64,000 nucleotides of DNA, taken from Diprion similis. Its lineage: Eukaryota; Arthropoda; Insecta; Hymenoptera; Diprionidae. How positions within the stretch are numbered: position 1 is the stretch's first letter; the number at the start of each line of letters is the position of its first letter. This document shows positions 37,690 to 49,800 of this stretch, in pieces. A model generated the notes under the pieces. The model was not told where the DNA came from. It made no database searches and saw only the letters and a list, made by a program, of their open reading frames with translations. Made by a program: the position numbers and the translations under genes. The DNA lies in assembly GCF_021155765.1 (NCBI RefSeq), contig NC_060110.1:11593501-11657500 (forward strand), read 5' to 3'.

Positions 37690-40600
37690 ATAAATCCAAG
37701 AAAAACAAGAACGACAAACGTTTTGTGAGCAATCGGTATGTCTATTAGTTTATTTAATTCTTTCATATCTTTGTGAACGTGCACATAAAGCATGATTGCC
37801 TGCAGGAGTAGACGGTACGTTGAATGTTGCGTCTCAATGTATACTGGTCAAAATCATATAAGATCTTGCTCCATAATGCAGCATTGAAAAATTTTGCGAG
37901 TGACCGAGGTACAAGTTCGTTGATTCGCAGACAGGTGTACGCCAAACAGTTTGAAAATGTTAGTGACGTACCAGATTCTTCTGCTATAGCTTCTTTGGTA
38001 ATCTCAGGGGAGTTTGCTTCTGGAGTAGAATTAAAAGCAATCAAATCATCTTGCAATGGATTGCTCATTTCCAACCTGTGGACATAATGTAGACTTTGAA
38101 ATCTTATTTCTTACAATTGTAAAGCTATATTTTCTATCTCACGTCATGTTGGTAAAGGATGAATGCAAATCTCACATAGGCAATGTATATATTGTAATAT
38201 ATTTTTGTAACATACTAAGATTATTATTTCTCATACCCAAGGTTCATATTTTTCGCGTATTACAGACTAGTTGGACTGATTCTCAAGCAGGCAACAATTA
38301 TATTTGATGTATTCATACTTACAAGCATTGTTATCAACAATGCCGGTAGCATAAACAAATATCCGTAACTTGTATTATTTAATCGTACCAAATCAATGGT
38401 TTATTATTCGATATCGACGGTCTTCCGTTGAACCTGTACGAATGATTTATTTCCGTTGTTTTAACCGAACAGAACACCTGTGTTACAAATGCACGTGGAG
38501 GGCTTTGTTTTGGCATTAAATATGAAGTGCGCAAGTATTCTTTATGGTTTTAATTTCATTATTATCATTTGTAAATGCAGGTAGAACTTTTGGGCGCGAT
38601 TGAACATTAAATGTAGTGTATATTGCTTTCATTCGCGTGTATTCAATGCCCGGGAATGTACATTTGGTTTCAAAATGGCTAGCAATGTTATGACAGATCA
38701 CACCGGAACGCGGCACATTCGTACACAAAATGCATCAGGACGCCAGGTGTTAGGCCTGCGTACTAATTACAAGTTATTGGTGGTTATTATTAGACGGACA
38801 ATATGGCGTCCGCGTGAGCAGGAAAATCCACCTTCAACAGCGACGTCAGAGATTAACCGAAATGTTCAAGCCGTTCAGCGACGAGTTCAGAGTGTTCAGG
38901 AGCCCTGTTTTCCAAAGACGCGCATAGTCGCGCACGCAGGAATTGTATGAGACTAGAGCGCTTCCTCCCCCTCCTCGCGAGAGCCAGAGATGATGCTCTC
39001 TTTCTCTCTCCCTCTTTTTTTCTCTCCCTCTCGACGTTGTGTGCTATGTGTGGATACACCATATACGTATTATGCAGTACACAAGCGCACGCACACGTAT
39101 AAGCGTGTACATATAGCACGCGGGTGAAACGGTGTAGACCCCCTTACAGAATCTAACAAGTACAAAAAGAGTCTCAAATTGGATATAACAACCAAACCTA
39201 AATTTTTGTAGGGTGGGGAGCCAATCGCGAGGCTCGGCAACGCGCAGAGCCTGCGCTTCGTGTGCTTCACGATACCCTTGCCCCGCACCGGTCCCCAACC
39301 ACCCAACCGCTGCCAATTCCACCGGGTTCGAATGTGAACGTAGCTAAAGCACTGCAAGTACCACGCTACCACCACCACTCACCATTATCCACCATCAACC
39401 ATCATATCCATCCTGCACCAAGCTCATCCGAATCGTCTCGTCTACAGACCAATATATACATGTAGCTCTCTGACGGCTTCGGGGCACGCAACCGGGGAAA
39501 CCTGTTTAATTTCAAGCTTGGTGAATTTTAGACCTTACACCGTTTTCCTGGATTGTGAAATTCAATATGTCAGAGACCTGACGGTTTAATCACAGGATGT
39601 ATGAACGAAATTTTGAAAAAACGATTGTTACGAGTATTGTTGTTATGCTACCCGATTGCAACTAAATTTTGTAATTTGATATTCCATAACTTAGAAATTA
39701 ATTATGCCGTGTAACACAAATTATCAACGAGTAGACATGGCAGTTGCCTATTCACAAGAACTCGTTCAGAATCATCCTTGATGTTGTGTAAATGGTGTGA
39801 AAGATACGCTACATGGGGAGAATTGCATAAAATTTTGAGAGAAGAACGGTTGAAAAATGACAGTTGGAAAGAGGGGGCAGGTGGTGGGAGAGCTTTGGGG
39901 GTTGAACTTGACGGAAGCGGTCGAACGTGACCGAATGCCAGGGGATATTGATCGTGATACGTACAGACTTGTTCTAGAACTCTCGTCGTCCAGGTGAACG
40001 GAAATCAGGCATTTGGCGGAGCTTACCACTACTATCTAACGTAATTGGGCCATGTTTTGCGTCATATCATACGCTATAGTTAACAATCCACAGAAATACT
40101 CCACTACGTTACTAAAGCTTAGATGTATGAAGTGACGCAAGCGCTTATTCTCGTTCAAATCGCGCCAAACATCTTAATGTGATAAGAACAGTTCAGTTGA
40201 TAAAATAATCCAGTTTTTAAAAGTAATTTTAGTGCATGTATTCGTCAACACTTTTAAACAAGATTACAGAGGTTGAACCAGGCTGCTATGAAATTTCGTA
40301 ATAGTATTATCAATTTATTTCGCATAATCGATCATTCCCATATCATGAACGTGTGAAGATAACGTCGATTTCAATTCATGTACAAACAAACCATTCATCC
40401 AGCTGGTTAATTAATTTATTAGTTAATGACAATTTTCTGTGCAGGCAGTGTACATGACTATTGATTTATCCCCACCAAGTTTTCCACTGTAGGATGTAAT
40501 AGGAGTTAGAAACCATGTGTGGTTAACAAGCATTTGACGTGCTCTGAGTATGCGCGCGTTAATTCCTATGCTTCGTACACGGTGTGGTTGACGCAGCCAT

Positions 40601-41273
40601 GCTTGGTTGGAGGTACTCAGGGGCGTGTTACAGCGTATATTGACCCGACTTTCCTCCCCGTGCTTTCCCCACTTCCTCTTATCCGACATCTACTAAGCGC
40701 TCATACTACTGGTCTGGTTTTACTGCTAGTTGCGCACAACTTTCTAAACTAAACTTATTCCGTTTCAAGTTGAGTTGTTAAAAGCGCCGCATCAAAATGC
40801 AGATGTATGAGGGAAACCTGAATGTATATAGCTTTAATGGTGGGGTGAATGGCGTGACATTCATGTCACCTCTACCAAATCGCGGCATGGCTGCCACTAC
40901 ACGATCGATTTCAGACAAAAGAAGTAGTGTCAGGCATTACCGTTATTTTCTTTAACGTTCTTCTTTGGCTTCAGTTATTCTGGATGATGTTACGACCAAA
41001 ATGAAATATAAAGCGTGTCGTTATAATCACAATCAGCAAAGCGCTTTGAGACTAGTATGAACAATGTGGTCGTAAATATGAAATGAGAAAAATAAATATT
41101 AATATGAATGATTTTTATTAGAATGCAGAGATTACCAGGGAAGTTATAATGCATAAGTTTATTAACCAAGGAAAACAGATTTTCAATGTAAATGCCGATT
41201 GCCGGCATTTTATATAATCTTAACCTTCATAACAGATAGCTACTATTTTTCACTGAAATTTGTAAAATTTACA

Positions 41274-41492
41274 TTAGAAGTTCTGGTTCCACTTGAGCAC
41301 TGCGTGGAAAATTTCCGCCGCACTGCGACGGACAAAGGAATGTTGCTGGCTTCTATTGCTGTCCTGCTTTAATACATGGCCGTGCCCATTTTGGCTCCTT
41401 CCGACTACTTGGATCAGTTGGAGAGGTAGGTTAACGGTTCGTGCTGCCATAGAATTGTGGGTAGCTTTTCCCCTCCTGGCGCGCACACCCAT
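41274..41492 (-). CDS. doubtful small ORF, basic N-terminus
   Basis: A 72-codon frame opens MGVRARRGKATHNSM and has a second ATG giving a 58-residue version, MAARTVNLPLQLIQVV and so on, ending KWNQNF. A good acceptor (pyrimidine-rich, ending TTTCAG) lies just upstream at about 41512, consistent with a 5' UTR exon further right. The local GC content is higher than the flanks. The product would be basic with an amphipathic start, like a mitochondrial presequence. I recognise no family and chance is likely. Confidence 0.2.
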   Translation of the reverse strand: MGVRARRGKATHNSMAARTVNLPLQLIQVVGRSQNGHGHVLKQDSNRSQQHSFVRRSAAEIFHAVLKWNQNF

Positions 41493-43879
41493 ACAACGTA
41501 ACCGTGCTGAAATGTGGTGGTAGAGTGGAGAGTGTGTGAGTGATCACCCGTTTACAAGTGTTAGTGGATGCAAACCTACAAGCACAAACGCAAGGCAGAC
41601 TGCCAGCGGTCCCACAGGCCACAAGTTTACCCGCCCAACGAACGACGGATTGCATAGCAACCGATGTTCCAAGAATTTCGGTGCCAACCTAACACCGATT
41701 ATTATTATGCTGGCACAATTCAGCTTATGATACAGTTCCTGTTATCTCAGCAAAATCAGAGTGCACTATTGACTTTCAAGAGCTGCCACGTATCATGTAC
41801 GCCGTATTATTAGTGGCTGTGATATAATACCATGTGTGTTCATTTTCTTACGACATTATCTGAATCGTTAATCTCCATGATCAAACTTATTCCTTAGAAA
41901 AAAAATAACGTTAATTTGTTATTTATAGCTTATTCCAATCCACATGTTGTGTTGCTACCAAGCAGCACGCGACTTGTTTGTAATTACATATTGCCACGGT
42001 TCCAAGGTTGGAGATCAAATCAAATGTTCTAGTTCGTTTTAAAGCGGTCGTAACTGGATATATTCTGCACTCCTCTTTTGCCAGATGAAATATAAATAGC
42101 ACGCGTTTGTATTTTGGATTGGCCTCGTTCGATGACTTTAACAGCTGCGCATAGTTGCCAAATGACGTTCTGAAATACGTCGGGCGAGGTCGTATTTCTG
42201 TTGCGCTGTTGCAATGCGGTCCTGGGCACCCGCACAGAGCTTGCCTGATACGCTTAAACTGAGCTTTATGTATGTGTACTGCGCAGCTGCATTCTAAGCT
42301 ATTCCAGTGTTGCCATGGTGATAAATGAATCCATGTCGTATTCTTAGCACAGTTATATAAGTATTTTCGCCGAACGGTGATTTGCACGTGCGGTAGATAC
42401 GCCTTATAATTTGAATACATTTAACCGTAAGTTTGTAAACATGCACATACGTACGTACATACCAAGATAACATTTGAAACACTTATCGTATTCGTGGATT
42501 GTAATAAGATCACAACTGTTGACTGCCTGTATAGTCCGTACCAGAAATTACGACTTGGAAAAATAATGAGTCTTGGATAATCAGTTGTGAAAACATTAGT
42601 GCCTACATCGCACATGTTGTGTTGACTGTGAACCAGCTTACACATGCTCAATCCACACATAGACACAACCACATGTTGTTTTGAGAAGCAAGATGAAGTA
42701 AAAGCATGACGTTACTCAAAGTCAGTAAGCAATGAAGTGGGAGGTGACGCCCAAGGATAAGACTATGATTCGTCAGGCATCATTGGAACAGCAGTGTAAA
42801 TACGCCAGCATGACTTTCGCTGTATTTGATATTTTTTGTAACCGCCATAGCTAGATTAAATATTTCTTTCATCAAATTCCTACCGCCTTGGATAAGATGA
42901 AAACTGTGATTGTAAAAATCAACGGAGTTTATCTCCGTCGCAGTTTTGTAGCTTGTCATGAAAACCGGCAACAGGGCCTGCGTCCTGCTGCATTTGATGT
43001 TGATAGAATATGAAAGGGAGTAGTCGGAAATAAAGCTTCTACTTTTACAATCTACATTGTAGCTGACACTCTGCATGCTTCAAAAAGGCATGGCGGCATA
43101 ACAATACATGATGATACAATGCCAGCCGTTGATGCTACGCTTGAGCGTGAAGCTTGCGGTTAGTTATTCAGTTTTTCAACAGTAATCGAACAAAAAAGCG
43201 GAAAAATTGAATCGAGGCATGGCTGTATTCCTTCTTGATCGACTGAAATAACCACCGCTATAGTTTGTTCAATAACTTGTGAATGGAAAAGTGAAATACA
43301 AATTTATCCTCATATTGTATTTTTTTTATCAAGACTAGAATTAACGAAAATGTTATGTGAAATGAAGAAATTACAATTACTTTCATTGCCTTGCTGGTAC
43401 GTATATTCTGCATACATTTTCTTTGTTGCGGATTGACGAACTTCGTGGCAATCAAACTGGCGAATTTCAAATGCTTCCCATTGTGGTATTTAGAGTAGAA
43501 CATATCAATTTCATTTCACTTTCACTGGGAAAAATAATTGGTATAGTGTGACTAGTATTTTTTTCTTTCTTACACAATAAATGTTTTTGTTCTGAATGAC
43601 GTTACTTCTAAGAAAGCCATTGAATGCGAGAATGAGAATCTTTCTGGTATACGCGTTTTAAATTTATCCGATACATAATACTGGGACGGGAACACAGTTA
43701 AAGCGTCTTGTACATACATACAGTACAGTAATGTGGTGTGAACTTTTAATTATTGAAGGTGGTGTTCTGTGTACAGAACAAACCAAGAAATGCTTGTCTT
43801 CAACACTGCCTTTGCAGTACATTACTCACCAAAGTGTGCAGTACAATTATTCATTCCATTATTCCATTTATGCCATTAT

Positions 43880-43950
43880 CGAAAACTGCAGTATAATGAA
43901 AGTAAAGAGAAAATTTTACAGTATAATTATAAACACTGCAGTATAATTAT
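43880..43950 (+). repeat. short direct repeat of CTGCAGTATAAT
   Basis: ACTGCAGTATAAT, ACAGTATAATTAT and CACTGCAGTATAATTAT follow one another within about 65 bases. This is a small degenerate direct repeat of unknown meaning. Confidence 0.5.
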
Positions 43951-46830
43951 TATTCTTTCCATTGAACTGTCATTTTATCATGTGCCCTTTGAGATATCTA
44001 CTTTCTGATAAATCAAGTTCAACTGTTAAAAAAATCAACGATAAATAATTATTTCATACATCTTAATCATCCATGTGAAATTACGTAACAGCTCCTAATC
44101 TCTCACGCGCACTTGATACTATGTATATATTGGTACAGTTTAAATTACTTTGGTTATTCATATCATTATATTCAACGTAAAAGTAAATTGGCCTAACATG
44201 TCCAATACATAATATCTTGCAAGTACCAATTATGACGAGTCTTACTCGTTACATTTTCTGCTTCATAACAACATGTTTTTCCTTGAAATAAAGAATTACG
44301 CTATTAGTTAGCATATTTTGCAATAGTGCGATATGTACATGAATGTTTAGTAAGTTCATACGACAAAGGCAAACATATAATGTTCTAACAACGTATAAGC
44401 CTTTATGTTAAACAAAAAACAGATTAACCTGTTTATGTATAACACGGTAGGACCATTGAAAATACGCACATAATGATAAGACGAAGCTGTATACGTCAAT
44501 CCAGCGTTAGTATCTGTGCCGCAACAGTTGCATGTATTTGAGGTTTTTACGTCGAACTAATACTGTATGGCGATAGTGAAGAAGAAAAGATATTTATGAC
44601 CTCGTTGTAGGTGGCATAGCCAAGCTCGAATAATTCTTCTGACGGACCCTGTGAAAGCAAATTCAATGTAATTCACTGAAGGACGTACGTGCAGGCTGAG
44701 ATTCTTCTTTCAGTATGCGTACGACATTGACGTGATGTCACGGACAATTTGCGTTGCATACAGATATCGACACCGCTGCCCAAATGAAGTAAAAATAACA
44801 GTTTATACATCTTTCAAGCTAATAGATAATGACCGATAATAGTAAAAATTTTGTGTAGATGAATAATTACGTTATCGAAGACAAAGGAATGCTAAAAGAA
44901 ACTGACAGAATAGCGAATTAAGGAGACCCGCAAGTGAAATTCTAGCACTACGATGCATATATGGTACAAAGCCGCTCATTTTATTTTGTGCATGGATAAA
45001 AAAAATTGATGTATTTTCGAATTTTATATTTTTGAACGAAGTAATATGTAGCAAAGTCAATGCGTCAAGTTGTTCGAAATGGTTAGCAGGACATGTGAAC
45101 AAATCGGCGAAACTAATGTTTATCTAGCGTGCAATTTTCGCGACACATGTATGTGTTTGTGTGTATTTATGCGTGCTGAGCCTAAGTACGTGTAAACTGG
45201 AGCGAAGGGGAAATTGGATGATAGGGATTAATGCGAGCGAAGAAAGATCATCAGTATGTCCGAAATAACGAGCGAGAACGGTCGATAACTTATAGGAGCG
45301 TGTGCGATTATAAACTAAAATAGTATTTATTTTAAACTCTCTGAGAAAATTTAATTGTATTTGTAAACCGTGTCAATTAAAAATCTTTGAAACGTATGCC
45401 ACCGAGTTAGGTTTACCTACATATACGTATATTTATATATATGAGCAGCTACTCGTTGTCAGTGACTAAAATAATTATTGCATTTTTGGCACACAAAACA
45501 GAGCCAATAGGTAGAATCCATGCAATCATATTCTCGAAAAGTTTTGGTAAAAGTCGAAACGAATTGAGTGTTGAAATATGACTTGTGAGATCAAAATTTT
45601 TGGAAATCACGATAATTCTTGAGAATTTTTGACAATTTTGAAATTGTCGACACCTTACCGATATTACACTTTTGCTCTGCGTGAAAAAATCACAATTTAA
45701 CTCGAAATTCAAGAATTATGTGTACGATTGTGATTGATCATCCCACCACGTTGCTTCCGAGCTTTTTTGGCATCGAGCGTTATACTCTCCTCCTACTTAA
45801 TGTTCATCTTCGTATAATTCATGCAAGAACGTCGAGTGGGGAAAACTTATTGCCAACCACTTTTCCAATAATAATATATGGGATTATGGTTATTCACTTT
45901 GCGTAACTAAATTGAGATTGCAGTACACGTTTTTAACGGTGTACCAATTTATATCACGGTAGTGGAGATACACATGGAATTTTTTAACGGCTAAAATAAC
46001 TCGAAGCCAATATTGCTGTTGAATTGATGTACAAATTTAAAGCCAGAAGGAAATTTTTTGATCTTGTAACATTTTAATATATCAAGAACGATGAGACCAA
46101 TACCTTTGCCAACAATATCAAATGTGCATAATAGTAATATAAATTAACAGGTTACTAAGAGAAGTACAGAAAACAATTTACTCTTCGTAATCGTAATAAA
46201 TTTGACGGCTGAACGTAAAAAGTTAACAGACTATAATAAAAGGTGTAGTCCGCGAAGCCGATAAAGTAAATTTGTTGCAGAAAGGTCAACATCCATGTCA
46301 TATTTAGTAAAGTCTACGTGGACTATTTAGATCTACAAATTTTTTTGTAATACCAAAGTTCGTTCGATGGATTATGTTGCAGAATCAATAGTGATTCGCC
46401 GAGATATCATGACTCGATGGGGCGACATATTGAACGTTTCATTGCTTTGGCATGTTTTCAAAAAGCAACATTTTTGTCATGTCCAAAAATGGCATGCCCA
46501 GCATTTAAGTCATTGAGGTTCAATGACTATTTTGTACTCATACATTCTACAGTTTCTTCAGAGATTTTTACTAGTGCGACGATTTTAAAAATATTCCAAT
46601 TCTTTATTGACTTTTCTAAGAGTGCGATAAGGGAATATGGCTTTAAACTTGGTCTTAACGTAGGGAAAGTTTTTCTTGCGATATAAATGCCAGTTTTGTT
46701 CGATAGCAAAAAGTGCGATGAAAGGTGCGAGTGGAAATGTTTCTGAATTGATTGAATCGCCGCGAACTTTGAGGACAGACTCGCACATTAACTTTGTCGT
46801 GTAGGATTGTTTATAATGATTGACTTGACG

Positions 46831-49800
46831 CTACCCGTCCGGGTCGTTCTTGGCATTAGAGGCTGTTCCAGCGCCAATCTGTTCTTGTAAACTGTTCATC
46901 TTGTAGTTCTTCCATAAAGGCAATAATTGAAAAGGACTCAGCAAACGCAAGTTGTAACTTTTTGTCGGTTGGACCTTGTACCATGGAATTGTGAGTATAT
47001 TTTCTGACCAGACTTTATTTATCAAACCAATTTGCGCCGTTTGGAATAAATTCGCTGGATACAAATGAGGATCAGCGTGGATGATAATTTTTTCGGTATC
47101 CTCGGTTCGACCACTGCGATACGAAGTACATAAGCTGGTATCATCAAGGGTACTTGAACAATAGTAGGGAAGAAAGTTAGTGACTCGGAGGTATGTGCGA
47201 TTCTTGAAAGTCGTTGGTACGAAGTGAGTTGACGGAAACATTTTTTGATCTCCATTGTGTGTCTTCGACTTTGAGTTAATCTCACTAAGTACGTTTTGAA
47301 GTTTGGTTACCGTTACGTTATCGTGGGGAACGATATCAACTAGTTCAATGTCAGCGTCATTTGCTTGAGGTGAAAGGGCGATTGGTTTCATCGGTAATGT
47401 ATTGGTATACCGAAGCTGAGTATTCTCAATCTTAACTACATTGTGTGGCTTGCATTGTTTCTTCTTGTTTCTCGTTACGCGATTTGAAATTTTTTGATGT
47501 GCTAGTTCTTCCTTCCAAAGCGAATATCTTATGGTGGAAAGAAAATGTTTTTGTTCGGCTTCCTTTGCTGTTACGACGACTGGAGTGACAGACGTCTCTG
47601 AAGAAACACTGACAATTTTTTCTTCCGAACTTTTCAGAAACTCCATTTTCATGCAAGGTCCGCCTCCCTCGGTCGACTCCAAAAGCCTGATGGCCAAACT
47701 TTCCGGAGAACTATCCATTAATGCTTCGTTGGATAGAAATAACTGTTTTCGGATACCTTCCATTCTGGGTGATCGTAGAATGGTGACCTTCTCATCTCCG
47801 CCCCCGGTTTGTATCACTTCCGACTTTTGGTAAGATCCTGATACCCGCCTGTTCATTGATTGAAACGTATACGCCCCTTCTAAATCTGGTGTTCTCGTTA
47901 TCACGACGTCTGATTCGAGCTTTGAGGGTGACATCAGTATCAGACGCCTTTTCGGTGACGCTCGGACTGTCGGAAGAAAAATTTATGTAAAATGATTACT
48001 TTTGTTTAATCACTGTTAATTGATATTTATCAACCACATCCTGGTAGAATTGCTTTAAAAATATAGATACTGAAGTACTCGAGAAGAAACTAGCTTGATA
48101 ATCATTATCCATATCGCAAATTAATTCGATAGCCCGACTGCATAGAATTTAATGGCTAACCTAAAATTTTATGACGAACCACGTTTATTTTTTGCATTAT
48201 AGCTTGCGAAATGATATAGTGACTGTGTAACGTGAGCGTTGCTAAAGATAAACTAACCCACTGATATCCTTAACTTTTTATGCGTTGTCGTGTGTTATAC
48301 TGATTTTAATTGTCGGGTTAATCGGTATATTACGGTAGATATCAACATTTCCTTCATTTTTTATGTTTAACCGACTGGTGATATCTATGTATAAAATTTT
48401 GCTGTTTGAAAACTAATTTGGCAATGGCAAAGAGCTGATTGATAGTAAAAAAGTGGGCATATTTTGTCCGATACGTGTGAGCTTGTGGAGTAACCATGGC
48501 TAGGATCGTACCAGTTCCGTCGATCTTATCTCCTGATGCACCCCTAGTTGTGTTTTTCGAATCCTGGTAAAGTCTTTGATTTAAGGCTGTGAGGCTTTTC
48601 GTAACGACGGCTGGGCGGGAGCATTTGTTGCGAAAATCCCCGCGATGTAAACATGCACTTACTCCAAGTCTACTTTCCGGTCTTAATATCGTTATTGGTT
48701 GGTGTAGCTGGGTACCTTGCAACCATACGAGATGTTTCAGTTAAATTCGTTCCCGCATACAGACTCCGCCGATCGGAGCCCCAACGTAGCCCCGATAACC
48801 AATCAATCCGCTTTAACACGGATATGTACTCCGTGTTTTCAAAAACAGCACGAGAAATGGCAATCGAATTATTTTGTAGATTGTAACCTTTTTTCTTTGG
48901 GGATGGAGTGTTCTTGACGGGACTGCATTGTCCGAACCCCGAACACTTGTGACCTCCGATGCACTCCTTGTCTTCGATAACCGATTTGCTCTGTTCTCGC
49001 TGTTTACTCTTCATCGGCAGAGCTGGGGATGGGTTTTGGCTTTGACTATTACTTGTGCTACTGGTTCCACTTTCACAGTTTCTGTATTGCTCCATGGCTT
49101 GCCGTTCAAGTTCCTGACAAAGTTAATTTCCTGCTAACTCAAATCGTGTGATACGATGTATGTAAATAAAGTCGAATAAATTTTCTTTAAAACGTTTGAA
49201 ACATATGTTCAATAAATATATTAGTTAGAATTAATTTACAATTTGTCAAACGTTTCCCGAACCGAGCTTACGAGTCGTAATACTTACTTGATACCTGAGA
49301 GCTAAGCATTCTTCGGATGTTCTATACTGTTCCATGGCTTGCCGTTCCAGTTCGTCGTAACGTCTGTCGAAAATATTTTCGCTAATAATACCCGGGGACG
49401 AAGAATTGGTCAATACATCTCTGTAGAGCCTTCTTTTTGTCGGTAAATCACTTGGTGTATCAACTTCACTTGACTTTGCTAAAGAATTGTCCAAATTTGG
49501 TGAAGGTACATCCTTCGGCTCACTATTCTCTTCTTCGATATTTTTATTCAATAATACGGTTCTTTCATCGTTACATTTTAGTTCAAAACTTCGAAAGTCC
49601 GAGACAAGTGCATTTACTGCAATGAATTCTTTCGCTCTCTTAGGATATCCCTTCTCGAGCCATTGTAACACGTCGATTTCCGATTTCAAATTCGGCTGTC
49701 TGGACTCCAGGATAAAGCTGGAGCTTTGTTGGGGATTCTTTGACTGATTTCGCCTCGCCTTCATAGCGCTTTTAGTCAGTAATATCAAATTGTTGAAATC

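Larger units (their letters stand above)
37690..46830. other. gene-poor intergenic region
   Basis: About 9 kb with no gene I can support firmly. It holds a CT-rich microsatellite near 38994-39032, a GC-richer patch at 39220-39480, a doubtful small ORF at 41274-41492 (-), a short repeated motif at 43880-43950 and many unbiased short frames. The longest frame, 41923-42420 on -, 165 codons, has no domain, repeats or splice context. The left end includes the MADF 3' UTR and the right end the 3' UTR of the next minus-strand gene. Confidence 0.5.

Noticed and set aside
38600-38950. 116-codon ORF on the plus strand with MASNVMTDHTG start inside
   Set aside because: No family likeness and no signs of splicing or a matching promoter; kept out as chance, though the internal ATG has a fair context.
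41923-42420. 165-codon ORF on the minus strand
   Set aside because: It has no domain, no low-complexity or bias typical of insect proteins, an excess of C, W and H, and no splice-consistent neighbours. It also overlaps other open frames.
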